Below, piece after piece: positions 26,540 to 34,353 of a stretch of DNA of 64,000 nt (position 1 is the stretch's first letter; each line of letters starts with the position of its first letter). The translations under genes and the position numbers were made by a program. This DNA is from Rhodoferax sp. (GTDB lineage Bacteria; Pseudomonadota; Gammaproteobacteria; Burkholderiales; Burkholderiaceae_C). The stretch spans positions 1-64,000 of the forward strand of contig NZ_JAQTMS010000026.1 in NCBI RefSeq assembly GCF_028714215.1, written 5' to 3'. The notes beneath the pieces are model-generated. The model searched no databases and was not told the origin of the DNA. It worked only from the letters and a program-made list of their open reading frames with translations.

Positions 26540-28258
26540 ATGACCGCAACGACCAAGCAAGTCATGACGCCTGTTTGGCTGATTGGCTGGGCCTTCGCGC
26601 TGGCGGCGGGCTGGCTGTTGCCCAACCATCAGCCACCCTGGTCAAGTTTTCACATGGACGCGTGGATAGCCAGCGTGCTGGCGCTTGGCTCGATCACTGT
26701 GATTTTTCGTGCAACCGGACCGGTAGTCTGGCACGGCATCACGTTGACGGTCGCAGCATTGGTCCTTGTTCCCGTTCTACAGTACGGTTTTGGTCTGGTG
26801 CTATTGTCCGGCACCGCCTGGATCAGCAGCGCCTACCTGATCGGCTTCCTGCTGGCCTTGTTAACCGGTGCACGCTGGGAGTCGGCCAGCCCGGGTCAAC
26901 TGGCCGATGGCTTGTTTCTGGCGATTGGCATGGCCGCATTGCTGTCAGTAGCTTTGCAGTTGCACCAGTGGCTGGCACTCGATTTACTGGATGCCTGGTC
27001 GATGGGGACCGGCAATGGCCGACCGTTCGCCAATTTTGGCCAGCCCAACCAGTTGGCTACATTTTTGCTGTGGGGCCTGTTGGCTGTCGTCTGGGGGCTG
27101 CTTCGCCGCCACATTGGTATCGGGACGGCACTTTTTGTTGCACTGTACATGCTGTTTGGCCTTGCCCTCACGCAGTCCAGGTCTGCCTGGATTGCGGTCG
27201 GTGTGCTGGTCTTGGCGAGCTGGTTCTGGCGCCGTTTGTGGCCTGACCGGCTCTGGCCCTGGCTTGCTGCGGGGCTGACCTTGTATTTCGCTGTCTGTAC
27301 CCTATCGCTGGATTGGTTGAGTCAGGCTCTGCTGCTGAGCAAACAGGCAGGCGCAAGCGAAGCGGTCCGCATTGCCAGCGAGCTGCGGCCGCTGATCTGG
27401 TCGATACTTATTGATGCTGCTTGGCAACATCCGGTGCTCGGTTATGGGTGGAATCAAGTCGGCCTTGCACAATTGACGGTGGCTCTCAACCGCCCTCCTC
27501 TTCAACTTCTCCTCGCTCACTCGCACAATCTCTTTCTTGATCTCATTTTGTGGTGCGGAATACCGGTGGGCCTACTGGTATCGTTCTACCTGGTACGCTG
27601 GTTCTGGCTTCGGCTACGCGCCGTCAGCCGTGCGGAAGACGCAGTATTGTTGCTTTTTTTGCTGGTGGTCGGCAATCACGCCCTGCTGGAACTGCCTTTG
27701 CATTACGCCTACTTTTTACTGCCTGCCGGGCTGATCATGGGCGCCCTCAATGTCCGACTCCATTCCCGGCCCATCGTGCTGACCGGCCACTGGAGCCTGA
27801 TCTTGCCATGCCTGGTATCCGTTGCGCTGCTGACGACGATCATCCACGACTACTTAAGGGTAGAGACCAGCTACCAGGAGTTGCGTTTTGAACAGGCCCG
27901 CATCAAAACCGAGAGCCCAGGCAAACCACCGGATGTTCTGCTGCTCACACAGTGGCGGGAAGCCATTAGCCTGTCGCGGTTTGAACCAACCAGTGGCATG
28001 AGTGCCCATGATCTGGACTGGATGCACAGGGTTGCCAGTACCTACCCGGGTGGCGCCACCATCCCTAAACTTGCGCTGGCACTGGCGCTGAACAAGCAAC
28101 CGGTTGAGGCCCGGCAATGGCTGGAAAAATTGTGCTGGATCGAGCCCCAGCCGCAATGCCAAGCTGTTAGGAGGTACTGGGCTGATCAAGCGCTGAAGCA
28201 TCCCGAGCTGGCAGCGCTTCCCTGGCCGGATTCAGCTTCAGTTGCCACGCCGCCCTGA
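26540..28258 (+). CDS. pglL: PglL/O-antigen-ligase-type oligosaccharyltransferase
   Basis: A 572-residue inner-membrane enzyme with about ten to twelve membrane segments and a large soluble C-terminal tail. The Wzy/WaaL-type core is seen around NGRPFANFGQPNQLAT and the periplasmic loop YGWNQVGLAQ, followed by the HSHNLFLDLILWCGIPVG block that carries the catalytic His. The tail (about 435-570) matches the Wzy_C_2/PglL C-terminal region. These enzymes move lipid-linked glycan onto Ser of pilins. Position directly after a pilin gene makes pilin the obvious acceptor. The first ATG in frame is at 26540, next to a GTG at 26537. Confidence 0.85.
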   Translation: MTATTKQVMTPVWLIGWAFALAAGWLLPNHQPPWSSFHMDAWIASVLALGSITVIFRATGPVVWHGITLTVAALVLVPVLQYGFGLVLLSGTAWISSAYLIGFLLALLTGARWESASPGQLADGLFLAIGMAALLSVALQLHQWLALDLLDAWSMGTGNGRPFANFGQPNQLATFLLWGLLAVVWGLLRRHIGIGTALFVALYMLFGLALTQSRSAWIAVGVLVLASWFWRRLWPDRLWPWLAAGLTLYFAVCTLSLDWLSQALLLSKQAGASEAVRIASELRPLIWSILIDAAWQHPVLGYGWNQVGLAQLTVALNRPPLQLLLAHSHNLFLDLILWCGIPVGLLVSFYLVRWFWLRLRAVSRAEDAVLLLFLLVVGNHALLELPLHYAYFLLPAGLIMGALNVRLHSRPIVLTGHWSLILPCLVSVALLTTIIHDYLRVETSYQELRFEQARIKTESPGKPPDVLLLTQWREAISLSRFEPTSGMSAHDLDWMHRVASTYPGGATIPKLALALALNKQPVEARQWLEKLCWIEPQPQCQAVRRYWADQALKHPELAALPWPDSASVATPP

Positions 28259-28313
28259 CGCGTTCTCCAGGTTTCGAGCGAACCCTTGGCGACCGGAGCG
28301 ACGCCCCATGACC

Positions 28314-30833
28314 TCAGATTGCTCCGGTTTGGCTGTCCGCCGGTGTTGATGCCACAAAGGACTCTGCTGGTAAACCGCTACACCAACGCAGCCACATGGT
28401 GCGCAAGGCATCGGCCAGTGCGGCCGCAATCAGGCCCGGCTGGCCCACAGCGCTTTGGCTAAAACGCTCCCGCATCCCCGCGCGCAAATCAGCCAGCTCA
28501 GCCAAGTGGTCTGCCCAGTAGACCCCCTTGCGCACAAAATCTTGCTGGTCGTTGGCCACAAACGCGTTCAAACCCAACTGCCCCATGATGGCCGCACCAT
28601 AGCGTCCCGCTGGCGTGCTACCAGCCAAGGCCAGGGTCGGCACGCCCATCCACACCGCACTCCAACTGGTGGTAGCCCCGTTGTATGGAAAAGTGTCTAG
28701 ACAAATATCCACCTGGTGATGCAGTTCATGGTAGGCCTTCAATCCGCCACGGCCATGCCAGTGCACTCGCTCGCGCGCGATGCCTTCCTGCGCCAGCCAC
28801 TGCATACATTGCCCATCCTCGGCTCCACCCTCAATCAGCATTTTGGCGTTCGGCAACGCCCGTAACAGTTCGGCCCACCAGGCAACCACGGTGCGATTGA
28901 TCTTGCTGGGCCGATTGAAACTGCCAAAGGTGAGAAAGCCATTGCTCAGCGCAGGCAAGGCTTTGACGGGCGGGGCAACGTCGCTTGGCTGAAACGGAGC
29001 CAGGGCGGGCAAGCGAACGATGCACTCGGAGAACTGATCGTCAAATTGCCCGACTGGTAGCACATGCTGGTCTGCCAGGTAGTAGTCAACGGCCTGCAAG
29101 CCGGTGGTGCCGGGGTAACCCAGCCAACTTACCTGCACCGGTGCCGGTTTGTGGGCCAACGTGCGCAGCCGGTTCAAGGCAGTATGGCCAGACAGATCGA
29201 TCAGTATATCGATGCGATCATCGCCAATCTGCTTGGCCACAACGGCATCCGGAAGCCCGACCACATTGTGCCAGTGCTCGAAAAATCCTTTCAGACGCCG
29301 GGTTTCGCTGTCTTCGGCCGCGTTGTTGTTGTAGGCGTGCAATGACAACTCGGGATGTTTCGACAAACGCTCCAGGACCGGCCCGACGAATTGGGTTACC
29401 ACATGACTTCGAAAATCGCCGGAGACAAATCCGATCTCCAACTTACGATCAGGTTGGCGGGCGTTGACGTGCGCAGGCCAAGTGCTGCGTAACGGCGCCT
29501 CAAACTTTTCAGCAAAGCGGCGGTGTTCAGCAAACAATGCGTGAGCATCGTGCTCCTCACTGTGACTCAGACCAAACAAAAGATTGCTGTAGAGCAAATT
29601 GCCGCCGCAGGCCGCAGGTTCCGAACCGACCTCAGTGGCGCGACGAAAACTCTCTATGGCTTCCGGCAATCGCCCCAAACGCCACTGCGACCCTCCAAGA
29701 TTACTGAGAAGGACGTCGCAATCGGGGATGATCTCCAGGGCGGCCAGATGGTATTTCTCGGCCTCCGCAAAGTTCCCCATGGCGAGCAGCGCATTGCCCA
29801 GGTTGGTCAGCGCGCTCGGATACAAAGGCCTGAGCGTGAGGGCCTGTCTGCTGTGCTGCTCCGCCTCCCGGTGTTTGCCAAGCTCAAGATAGACAAGGCC
29901 CAGGTCCCGATGGGTTTCAGCCGAATCCGGCTCAATCGCCAAAGCCGTGTCGAAACACTCAATGGAGGCCTCTCGCTCTCCCATCTTTAGCAAGACATTG
30001 CCCTTGCCCCGGTACGAGACAACGTGCGTGGCATCCAGATCAAGCGCCTTCTCGAAGCTCGCCAGCGCACCCTTCAGATCTCCCTTCGCATCTTGATTGG
30101 CAGCGTGGCCGGCGTGCGCGTCGGGTGAAGCTGTATCCGTGTCCAGTGCACATTGCACATGTTGTGCCGCCGAATCAAGATCTCCCTGCGCCCGAAATAC
30201 CGCTGCCAAATTGGTATGCGCCTGCACCAGATTGGGATCCACCTTCAGCGCGTCTGCGTAACAGCTGCGGGCCTGCGGCCACTCCTCCATAAACGAATAG
30301 AGGTTGCCCAAAAACAGTGAAAAAGATGCGTTTTCCGGGTACCGCTGAATGCCGCTTGTAATCAGCTCACGAGCCCTGTTCAATTCCTTGATTTGAAACA
30401 ATGCGTGGCACAACTCGCCATAAAGGGGCTCGAAAGCAGGTCTCAGGTCCAGCGCCTTCTGAAAATACTCTGCCGCTTTTTCAAACTGACGCAACTCATC
30501 AAAGGTCTGGCCGAGCAGATAGACCGCATCAAAGTTATCGGGCTTGAGTTTTACCGCCGAATCGAGCGCTTCTTGGGCCGCTTCCAGCTTGCCAAGCTCT
30601 TTGAGCGCAAACCCCAAACTGATATGAGCGTCTGCGGAATTGGGGTCTGAAGCTACAGCTTTCTGGTACCAATCGATGGCACTATGCAAGTCACCGCTGT
30701 CCAGGAATTGATTGCCACGCCGCCTTTGCGCAACACTCTCGGCCAATGCATCGGAATTGGCAAGCGGTGCTGCGGCAGCGACGTCGGCGCCGGCTTTCTT
30801 GCCCAAGAAAAAACGGCCTAACCATTTACTCAT
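28314..30833 (-). CDS. TPR protein with O-GlcNAc-transferase-like (GT41) catalytic domain
   Basis: An 839-residue protein. After a basic N-terminus (KWLGRFFLGKKAG) come about ten to eleven tetratricopeptide repeats (residues about 40-430), then a GT41 catalytic region: EIGFVSGDFRSHVV, VSWLGYPGTTG, FGSFNRPSKI and DTFPYNGATTSWSAVWMGVP. This is the build of eukaryotic OGT/SPINDLY and of bacterial homologues that glycosylate proteins in the cytoplasm from UDP- or GDP-sugar donors. The acceptor here is unknown. I start at the ATG at 30831-30833. It converges with the oligosaccharyltransferase gene, 55 bases away. Confidence 0.92.
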   Translation of the reverse strand: MSKWLGRFFLGKKAGADVAAAAPLANSDALAESVAQRRRGNQFLDSGDLHSAIDWYQKAVASDPNSADAHISLGFALKELGKLEAAQEALDSAVKLKPDNFDAVYLLGQTFDELRQFEKAAEYFQKALDLRPAFEPLYGELCHALFQIKELNRARELITSGIQRYPENASFSLFLGNLYSFMEEWPQARSCYADALKVDPNLVQAHTNLAAVFRAQGDLDSAAQHVQCALDTDTASPDAHAGHAANQDAKGDLKGALASFEKALDLDATHVVSYRGKGNVLLKMGEREASIECFDTALAIEPDSAETHRDLGLVYLELGKHREAEQHSRQALTLRPLYPSALTNLGNALLAMGNFAEAEKYHLAALEIIPDCDVLLSNLGGSQWRLGRLPEAIESFRRATEVGSEPAACGGNLLYSNLLFGLSHSEEHDAHALFAEHRRFAEKFEAPLRSTWPAHVNARQPDRKLEIGFVSGDFRSHVVTQFVGPVLERLSKHPELSLHAYNNNAAEDSETRRLKGFFEHWHNVVGLPDAVVAKQIGDDRIDILIDLSGHTALNRLRTLAHKPAPVQVSWLGYPGTTGLQAVDYYLADQHVLPVGQFDDQFSECIVRLPALAPFQPSDVAPPVKALPALSNGFLTFGSFNRPSKINRTVVAWWAELLRALPNAKMLIEGGAEDGQCMQWLAQEGIARERVHWHGRGGLKAYHELHHQVDICLDTFPYNGATTSWSAVWMGVPTLALAGSTPAGRYGAAIMGQLGLNAFVANDQQDFVRKGVYWADHLAELADLRAGMRERFSQSAVGQPGLIAAALADALRTMWLRWCSGLPAESFVASTPADSQTGAI

Positions 30834-30857
30834 GTTGGTCAAATTGAGGTGAGGTGA

Positions 30858-31154
30858 TTACAGCTGCTTTACCAGCCACTCAGTCAGATCGTCAATGTAT
30901 TTAGCGTCGTACCCGGCATCTTTGAGGGTCCATTTGAAGCTGTTAGCAAGTTGGGCCTTGGTATAAAAGTTCAACTTGTTGGCAGCCTTGAACTGGCTTA
31001 GGCGAAGACTCAGCTTGCCAAGGATGCCGCTGGTTTTGACGGCGAATTTTTTTTCGTCTCTGTGCGTGTCCAGTGGCATTCTCTCGATAAAAAATCGAGC
31101 CAACTCAGCACCGAATTCGTTTGCGGCTTTTGCATCAAACCATTTAAACAGCAT
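30858..31154 (-). CDS. Small unrecognised protein
   Basis: A 98-residue soluble protein, start ATG at 31152-31154 after AGGAT. It has a basic, helix-rich sequence (WFDAKAANEFGAELARFFIE at the N-terminus; TEWLVKQL at the end). There is no signal peptide, membrane segment or Cys. I recall similar short proteins of unknown role in Comamonadaceae but cannot name a family. It lies 24 bases upstream of the TPR/GT41 gene on the same strand, so the two are likely co-transcribed. An upstream in-frame extension exists but lacks a ribosome site. Confidence 0.65.
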   Translation of the reverse strand: MLFKWFDAKAANEFGAELARFFIERMPLDTHRDEKKFAVKTSGILGKLSLRLSQFKAANKLNFYTKAQLANSFKWTLKDAGYDAKYIDDLTEWLVKQL

Positions 31155-31312
31155 ACAAAATCCTATTTTCATCTTGACAAATTGAAAAACGACGACGCTC
31201 CGAGCCCGGCTGCACTCGATCGCACACATGCACGTATGCTATCTGCAATTGCTACGTAGACATTGAAAGGGCGTACGGTACGGCAAGGCTGTCAGTTCAA
31301 TGGAACTCACAG

Positions 31313-31990
31313 TCACTGGGAAGGAGGCAGATTCAGAAGCAACCGTTGCGCCGCTGTCGGCGCTTGCTTGAATACCAGGGCGCCGATAGCAAACTCGGTG
31401 TTCGAGGCATTCAGCCAGACCTCGGCAAAGCCCGCCGCCAGCAGCACCTGGCGCAAGGAGTTGGGTGTAAACCCGGTCTTGTGGGCGTAAAAATCGACGC
31501 CACTGGCAGCGATCTGTTTTCCCCAGCCATACATGACGTCATGGACGGATATGGGTCCGGCGGGTGACTGGTACAGAATGCCATGGATATCACCACCGTT
31601 CTCGACGAAATGGCGCATCACCTGTTGCATGTCGGGCACATGGATTTCGGCAAACCCGTCAGGTTTCAAGACATGCAGGAAACCGGCCAGAACCTTGCTG
31701 ACGTCGTGCTGGTAGTAGTGCTCAAGGTTGTGGGAACAATAAACGGCATCAAACAGGCTGCTTGGCAGGGTTCCGAGTTGACGCGCGTCCAACACCACGT
31801 CGGCACCGGTCAAGGGGTCTATGTCCAGCAGCAGGTGTGTCCAGTCTTGGTACCACTGCGGAATAGCGATCTCCCTACTGCCGCCGCCCACATTGAGCAC
31901 GCGCCGGGTCGCGCCATCGCCGGGCGCCAGAACTGCTGGCGCGGGCTCTTTGCGTCCCAGAACATTCTTGATGACGTTCAACAGAATCAT
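31313..31990 (-). CDS. Class I SAM-dependent methyltransferase
   Basis: A 225-residue protein with a Rossmann methyltransferase core. Motif I is VLNVGGGSREIA, the acidic residue after strand 2 is in LLLDIDPLTGADVVLDA, and the post-motif region reads FDAVYCSHNLEHYYQHDV, as in type-11 methyltransferases. The C-terminal part (HDVMYGWGKQIA, HKTGFTPNSLRQVL) matches proteins found with glycan or surface-polysaccharide genes. The substrate is unknown. The gene ends the minus-strand run that includes pepP, 10 bases upstream, so it may be co-transcribed with pepP. Confidence 0.85.
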   Translation of the reverse strand: MILLNVIKNVLGRKEPAPAVLAPGDGATRRVLNVGGGSREIAIPQWYQDWTHLLLDIDPLTGADVVLDARQLGTLPSSLFDAVYCSHNLEHYYQHDVSKVLAGFLHVLKPDGFAEIHVPDMQQVMRHFVENGGDIHGILYQSPAGPISVHDVMYGWGKQIAASGVDFYAHKTGFTPNSLRQVLLAAGFAEVWLNASNTEFAIGALVFKQAPTAAQRLLLNLPPSQ

Positions 31991-32000
31991 AGGCCCGGCC

Positions 32001-33386
32001 TCACTCCCGCATCAGCGCCTCGATCTCCGCGACCGTCACCGGGACGCCACGGCTGATAAGTTCGCAGCCGGTCTGCGTCACGATGGCGTCGTCCTCGATC
32101 CGGATGCCGATGTCGTGAAACTGTGTCGGCACGCCTTCCGCGGCGCGCACGTAAAGGCCTGGCTCTATCGTCAGCACCACGCCGGGTTGCAGAATCCGGC
32201 TGGGTCGGTCCTTGATGATTTCACCGCTCAACGGGTCCTTGCGCTCGCTCACCGTGCCGACCTCCGACGGTTCGATGTAACCACCGCAATCGTGCACGTC
32301 CATGCCCAGCCAATGGCCGGTGCGGTGCATGTAGAACTGGAAGTAGGCACGCTTCTCGATCACGTCCTCCAAGCCACCCACCTTGTTACGGTCCAGCAGA
32401 CCCAAGTCCAGCAGGCCTTGCGCCAGCACCTTGACAGTGGCCTCGTGCGGGTCGGTAAAGCGGGCACCGGCGCGGGTGGCGACGATCGCCGCCTGCTGCG
32501 AGGCCAGCACCAGTTCGTAGAGCGCACGCTGCGGGCCGCTGAACTTGCCGTTGGCCGGAAAAGTGCGGGTGATGTCCGAGGCGTAGCCATCGAGCTCGCA
32601 AGCGGCGTCGATCAACACCAGTTCGCCGTCGCGCACCAGGCCGGCATCGGCCCGGTAGTGCAATACACAGGCGTTGGCGCCGGCTGCCACGATAGAGCCA
32701 TAGGCCGGGTATTGCGAGCCGTGACGGCGAAATTCGTGCAACAGCTCGGCATCCAGATGGTATTCGCGCACCTCCTGGCCGTCGCGCAGCATGCGGGCAC
32801 TTAGACGCATGGCACGGACATGAGCGCCAGCACTGATCTCGGCGGCGCGGCGCATGATGGCCTGTTCGTGGCTGTCCTTGACCAGCCGCATCTCGTCGAG
32901 CAGACCGCACAGATCGCGCTGCTGCCCCGGGCACAGCGCACCATAGCGCACGCGAGCCCGCAGGCTGCCCAGCCAGCCGTCAATGCGCGTCTCCAGCGCC
33001 TTGTGCGTGGCAAACGGGTACCAGACGGCATCGCGTCCATCCAGCAGTTCGGGCAGCCTGGCATCGAGCTCGGTCACCGGGTAGGCGGCGTCCACTCCCA
33101 GATGTGCCACGGCTGCGGTCGGTCCAAGCCGGTAGCCGTCCCAGATCTCGCGCTCCAGGTCTTTCGGCTGACAAAACAGGGTCGTCGTGCCGTCGCCGCC
33201 GATCAGCAGCCAGCTCCTGGGTTCGGTAAAGCCGCTCAGATAATAAAAATAACTGTCGTGCCGGTATAAGAAATCGGAATCACGGTTGCGCTGCTGCTCC
33301 GGCGCGCTGGGCACAATGGCAAGGCCCTTGGGTCCCAGCAGGCTGGCCAGCTTGGCGCGGCGTTGGGCGTAGGGTGCAGTACTCAT
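32001..33386 (-). CDS. pepP: Xaa-Pro aminopeptidase (aminopeptidase P)
   Basis: A 461-residue metallopeptidase (family M24B) that removes the N-terminal residue from peptides with proline in position 2. The N-terminal AMP_N domain precedes a pita-bread catalytic domain. The dinuclear metal ligands are visible: two Asp in DAACELDGYASDITRTF, His in HRTGHWLGMDVHD, and Glu in TIEPGLYV and IRIEDDAIV. The ATG overlaps the stop of the upstream antitoxin gene by four bases, so this housekeeping gene is translationally coupled to a toxin-antitoxin unit. In related bacteria murU usually precedes pepP; here murU is decayed further upstream. Confidence 0.95.
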   Translation of the reverse strand: MSTAPYAQRRAKLASLLGPKGLAIVPSAPEQQRNRDSDFLYRHDSYFYYLSGFTEPRSWLLIGGDGTTTLFCQPKDLEREIWDGYRLGPTAAVAHLGVDAAYPVTELDARLPELLDGRDAVWYPFATHKALETRIDGWLGSLRARVRYGALCPGQQRDLCGLLDEMRLVKDSHEQAIMRRAAEISAGAHVRAMRLSARMLRDGQEVREYHLDAELLHEFRRHGSQYPAYGSIVAAGANACVLHYRADAGLVRDGELVLIDAACELDGYASDITRTFPANGKFSGPQRALYELVLASQQAAIVATRAGARFTDPHEATVKVLAQGLLDLGLLDRNKVGGLEDVIEKRAYFQFYMHRTGHWLGMDVHDCGGYIEPSEVGTVSERKDPLSGEIIKDRPSRILQPGVVLTIEPGLYVRAAEGVPTQFHDIGIRIEDDAIVTQTGCELISRGVPVTVAEIEALMRE

Positions 33387-33610
33387 GCCACGGACTCCCC
33401 CTGCGCCTTGCGCAACAGTTCGAACCCACGTTCCACGCGGTTGCTGCCGCGCAGGGCACGCTGCATAAATCGGGTCTCGGTGTCGAACTCGACCAGCGCT
33501 TGCGTGGTCAACTCATCGAGCAGTCGAGCCAGACTCATGCCGCGCTGCTCGGCCATGGCCTTGAGTCGTTCGTGCTTGTAATCGGGCAGGCGCAAGGTGA
33601 ATGCACTCAT
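33383..33610 (-). CDS. RHH-type antitoxin-like DNA-binding protein
   Basis: A 75-residue protein whose N-terminus (SAFTLRLPDYKHERLKAMAE) has the beta-strand plus two-helix pattern of ribbon-helix-helix antitoxins, followed by a charged tail likely to bind the toxin. The ATG at 33608-33610 overlaps the end of the PIN toxin gene by four bases, and its stop overlaps the pepP start by four. The order toxin-then-antitoxin is less common than the reverse. Such antitoxins neutralise the PIN nuclease and repress the shared promoter. Confidence 0.8.
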   Translation of the reverse strand: MSAFTLRLPDYKHERLKAMAEQRGMSLARLLDELTTQALVEFDTETRFMQRALRGSNRVERGFELLRKAQGESVA

Positions 33611-34026
33611 GATGACAACTCCTTCAATAACTGGGGTGGCGTGGCAACCCGAAGCATGGGAAACCGCAACTCCATGGCGGCGAAATCGCGCGTATTCCAC
33701 GTGACGATATGACTGGCGCCACTGGCCACCGCAAGCTCAAGCACATGATTGTCACCTTCATCGCGCAAATTGGGTCGCCAGGAAAAATAGGTCTTTACCC
33801 AGCGACATTGGGCAAGAAATATATCCAATAATTCGTCACGTTCGCTGGCGTCCAGGCGGCAGCCCTGAAACAAGCTGTTGCGCGACATGACATCTTCATA
33901 CTCCAGCAACAAGGCCGAACCCATGGCCGCCGTGAGTTCTCGGCTCAAGCATTTGCGGATGATCAGCGCAGAGGCGCCTGTGCCCATGCAGGCACCCACA
34001 AAAACATTGGTATCCACGACAATCAT
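33607..34026 (-). CDS. PIN-domain toxin-like ribonuclease
   Basis: A 139-residue PIN-domain protein. The acidic metal-binding residues are in place: D5 (VVDTN), E42 or E44 (LLLEYEDV), D89/D92 (LRDEGDNHVLELAV) and D114 (WNTRDF). Proteins of this family cut RNA, often specific tRNAs, and are toxins when freed from their antitoxin. It is followed in a 4-base overlap by an RHH antitoxin gene, which supports the toxin call. The pair sits between a decayed murU and pepP, a place that in relatives normally has no such module, so it was probably acquired there. Confidence 0.85.
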   Translation of the reverse strand: MIVVDTNVFVGACMGTGASALIIRKCLSRELTAAMGSALLLEYEDVMSRNSLFQGCRLDASERDELLDIFLAQCRWVKTYFSWRPNLRDEGDNHVLELAVASGASHIVTWNTRDFAAMELRFPMLRVATPPQLLKELSS

Positions 34027-34044
34027 GGGTCAATGATACCCTCC

Positions 34045-34342
34045 TTAGCGCATTTTGGCATCTCTGGCGGTATCAAAACCCGAAAGACTTCGAACTCCTT
34101 GATTGAACTGCTCCAGTCGCTGCGGTGTACCGACATCGGCCCAGGCGCCATCGTACAGTTGCGTCGATACCAGGCCATTGTCCATGGCGGCGCGCAACAG
34201 CGCTTCCATGGACCACTGCATCAAGGGCTTGCCGCGCAGCGTCAGCAGCGGGTTGGGCGTGGCGTCGGTCAGCGGGCGCAGGCGTTCGCCGCGGCCAGCG
34301 GCCAGCGGCCAGCAGCATGGCGGCAACGCGCGTGGTCGGCAT
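34045..34342 (-). pseudogene. murU: Remnant of murU, frameshifted and internally deleted
   Basis: Two frames together spell a nucleotidyltransferase like MurU, which makes UDP-MurNAc from recycled MurNAc-1-phosphate. The start (MPTTRVAAMLLAAGR) is in one frame and the rest (GRGERLRPLTDATPNPLL ...) in another. The break falls in three tandem copies of a 7-bp unit at 34291-34311; two copies would restore MLLAAGRGER exactly. Even then the protein would have only 96 residues against about 225-240, because WSMEAL joins directly to the C-terminal LRAAMDNGLV, GAWADVGTPQRLEQ. The central catalytic part is missing, so it cannot be active. Confidence 0.85.
34291..34311. repeat. murU: Three tandem copies of a 7-bp unit inside the murU remnant
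   Basis: GCGGCCA is repeated at 34291-34297, 34298-34304 and 34305-34311. One copy fewer restores the reading frame of the murU N-terminus, so the third copy is the frameshift, most simply from replication slippage. Confidence 0.9.
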
Positions 34343-34353
34343 AACCAAGGCTC

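Noticed and set aside
31311-31508. Short frames around the methyltransferase region on the plus strand
   Set aside because: They have no ribosome site and lie antisense to a clear SAM-methyltransferase gene.
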